From: Candidatus Eiseniibacteriota bacterium
GTDB taxonomy: Bacteria > Arandabacterota > Arandabacteria > Arandabacterales > Arandabacteraceae
Assembly: GCA_030592245.1 (NCBI GenBank)
Contig: JAUVJV010000018.1
Coordinates: 1-13,058 of the forward strand
Direction: 5' to 3'
Length of the DNA: 13,058 nucleotides
Position 1 is the first letter of the stretch; every line of letters starts with the position of its first letter. The position numbers were made by a program, and so were the translations under genes. The notes beneath the pieces are model-generated. The model was not told the origin of the DNA. It worked only from the letters and a program-made list of their open reading frames with translations, and did not search any database. Below, in pieces: positions 12,615-13,058 of the stretch.

Positions 12615-13058
12615 CTATTCCCTCACACCCAGGAATCCCGTCTCGTCTGAGCTCTTTCCACTCGAAGCGATGTCCTTCAGTTCGTCGAAGGCCTGGCCTA
12701 TGTGGTCGGGATTGATATCGCGGCCGCCCAGCCCGTAGATATAGCCCTTGATCGGCGGTGCTGTCTCACCATAAAGCGCCGAGCGGACTTCCATCATCAC
12801 GGGGCCTCCCTGCGCGCCAAAGGAAACCGAGCGGTCCAGCACCCCGACGGCCCTGGCTCCGCTTAAGGCTTCCCTTACTTCCTTGACCGGGAAGGGCCTG
12901 AAACACCTGATCTTGAGGAGTCCCACCGTCTCGCCCTTCTCCCGGAGATCGTCCACCGTGGCCTTGGCGGTGCCACAAGTGGAACCTAAGGCTATCACTA
13001 TGCGTTCCGCATCTTCGGTCTTATAGCGCTCGATGAGGCCGTATTTCCTGCCGGTGAG
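12615..13058 (-). CDS. porA: Pyruvate:ferredoxin oxidoreductase, alpha subunit (C-terminal part)
   Basis: The frame is open to the right edge; the 147 visible codons are the 3' end of porA. Reading in from the edge gives LTGRKYGLIERYKTEDAER, the standard linker into the transketolase C-terminal-like domain, followed by IVIALGSTCGTAK, the domain core (FRPFPVKEV, VLDRSVSFGAQGG) and the terminal IYGLGGRDI region typical of PorA. It ends ten bases before porB, and its TAG stop is contiguous with the porB ribosome-binding site. The N-terminal pyruvate-binding domain lies outside the window. Confidence 0.93.
   Translation of the reverse strand, partial: LTGRKYGLIERYKTEDAERIVIALGSTCGTAKATVDDLREKGETVGLLKIRCFRPFPVKEVREALSGARAVGVLDRSVSFGAQGGPVMMEVRSALYGETAPPIKGYIYGLGGRDINPDHIGQAFDELKDIASSGKSSDETGFLGVRE

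Noticed and set aside
1..13058. CRISPR array, tRNA, rRNA, insertion sequence or phage genes
   Set aside because: No regularly spaced repeats, cloverleaf-like segments, transposase motifs or terminal inverted repeats were seen, and almost all bases are accounted for by coding regions.

Overview
The window is a bacterial chromosome segment, moderately GC-rich. Its recognisable genes all lie on the minus strand and read from base 13058 down to base 1. There are 14 genes: 12 complete and two cut by the window edges. Spacing is tight, with overlaps of the GTGA and TTGA kind or gaps under 40 bases from porA to gmhA. The one real break is the roughly 180-base gap before a truncated exported-protein gene at the left edge. 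I see no RNA genes, insertion sequences, CRISPR arrays or phage genes.

In transcription order: porA (3' end only) and porB encode pyruvate:ferredoxin oxidoreductase, pointing to anaerobic, ferredoxin-based metabolism. pgpA (phosphatidylglycerophosphatase A), cinA, thpR, recA and recX follow, a housekeeping/DNA-repair block whose cinA-recA-recX core is familiar from Firmicutes and Actinobacteria. alaS comes next. After it is the most interesting part, a compact trio of small 4Fe-4S ferredoxin, geranylgeranyl-reductase-family flavoprotein (GGR) and geranylgeranylglyceryl-phosphate-synthase-family protein (GGGPS/PcrB). The last three genes serve nucleotide-sugar and surface-polysaccharide synthesis: a long-form glucose-1-phosphate nucleotidyltransferase (rfbA), dTDP-4-dehydrorhamnose reductase (rfbD) and a phosphoheptose isomerase (gmhA).

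The GGGPS-GGR-ferredoxin trio is the archaeal-type ether-lipid chemistry one would expect in a methanogen, here inside an otherwise bacterial operon. GGGPS joins a polyprenyl chain to glycerol-1-phosphate, GGR saturates polyprenyl chains, and the ferredoxin is a plausible electron donor for it. The neighbouring PFOR would supply reduced ferredoxin, PgpA serves ordinary phosphatidylglycerol synthesis, and the downstream sugar genes could supply glycan headgroups. These links are inference from gene order and family. Glycerol-1-phosphate dehydrogenase, DGGGP synthase and CDP-archaeol synthase are not in the window.

Many start codons are not ATG (TTG, GTG and probably CTG), and several starts had to be moved from the longest reading frame using ribosome-binding sites and family N-termini. 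Two short tandem duplications sit exactly on gene junctions (recA/recX and GGGPS/rfbA). The lineage cannot be fixed from this sequence. An anaerobic, possibly deep-branching actinobacterial or Firmicutes-like bacterium fits the gene order, and this is a guess.
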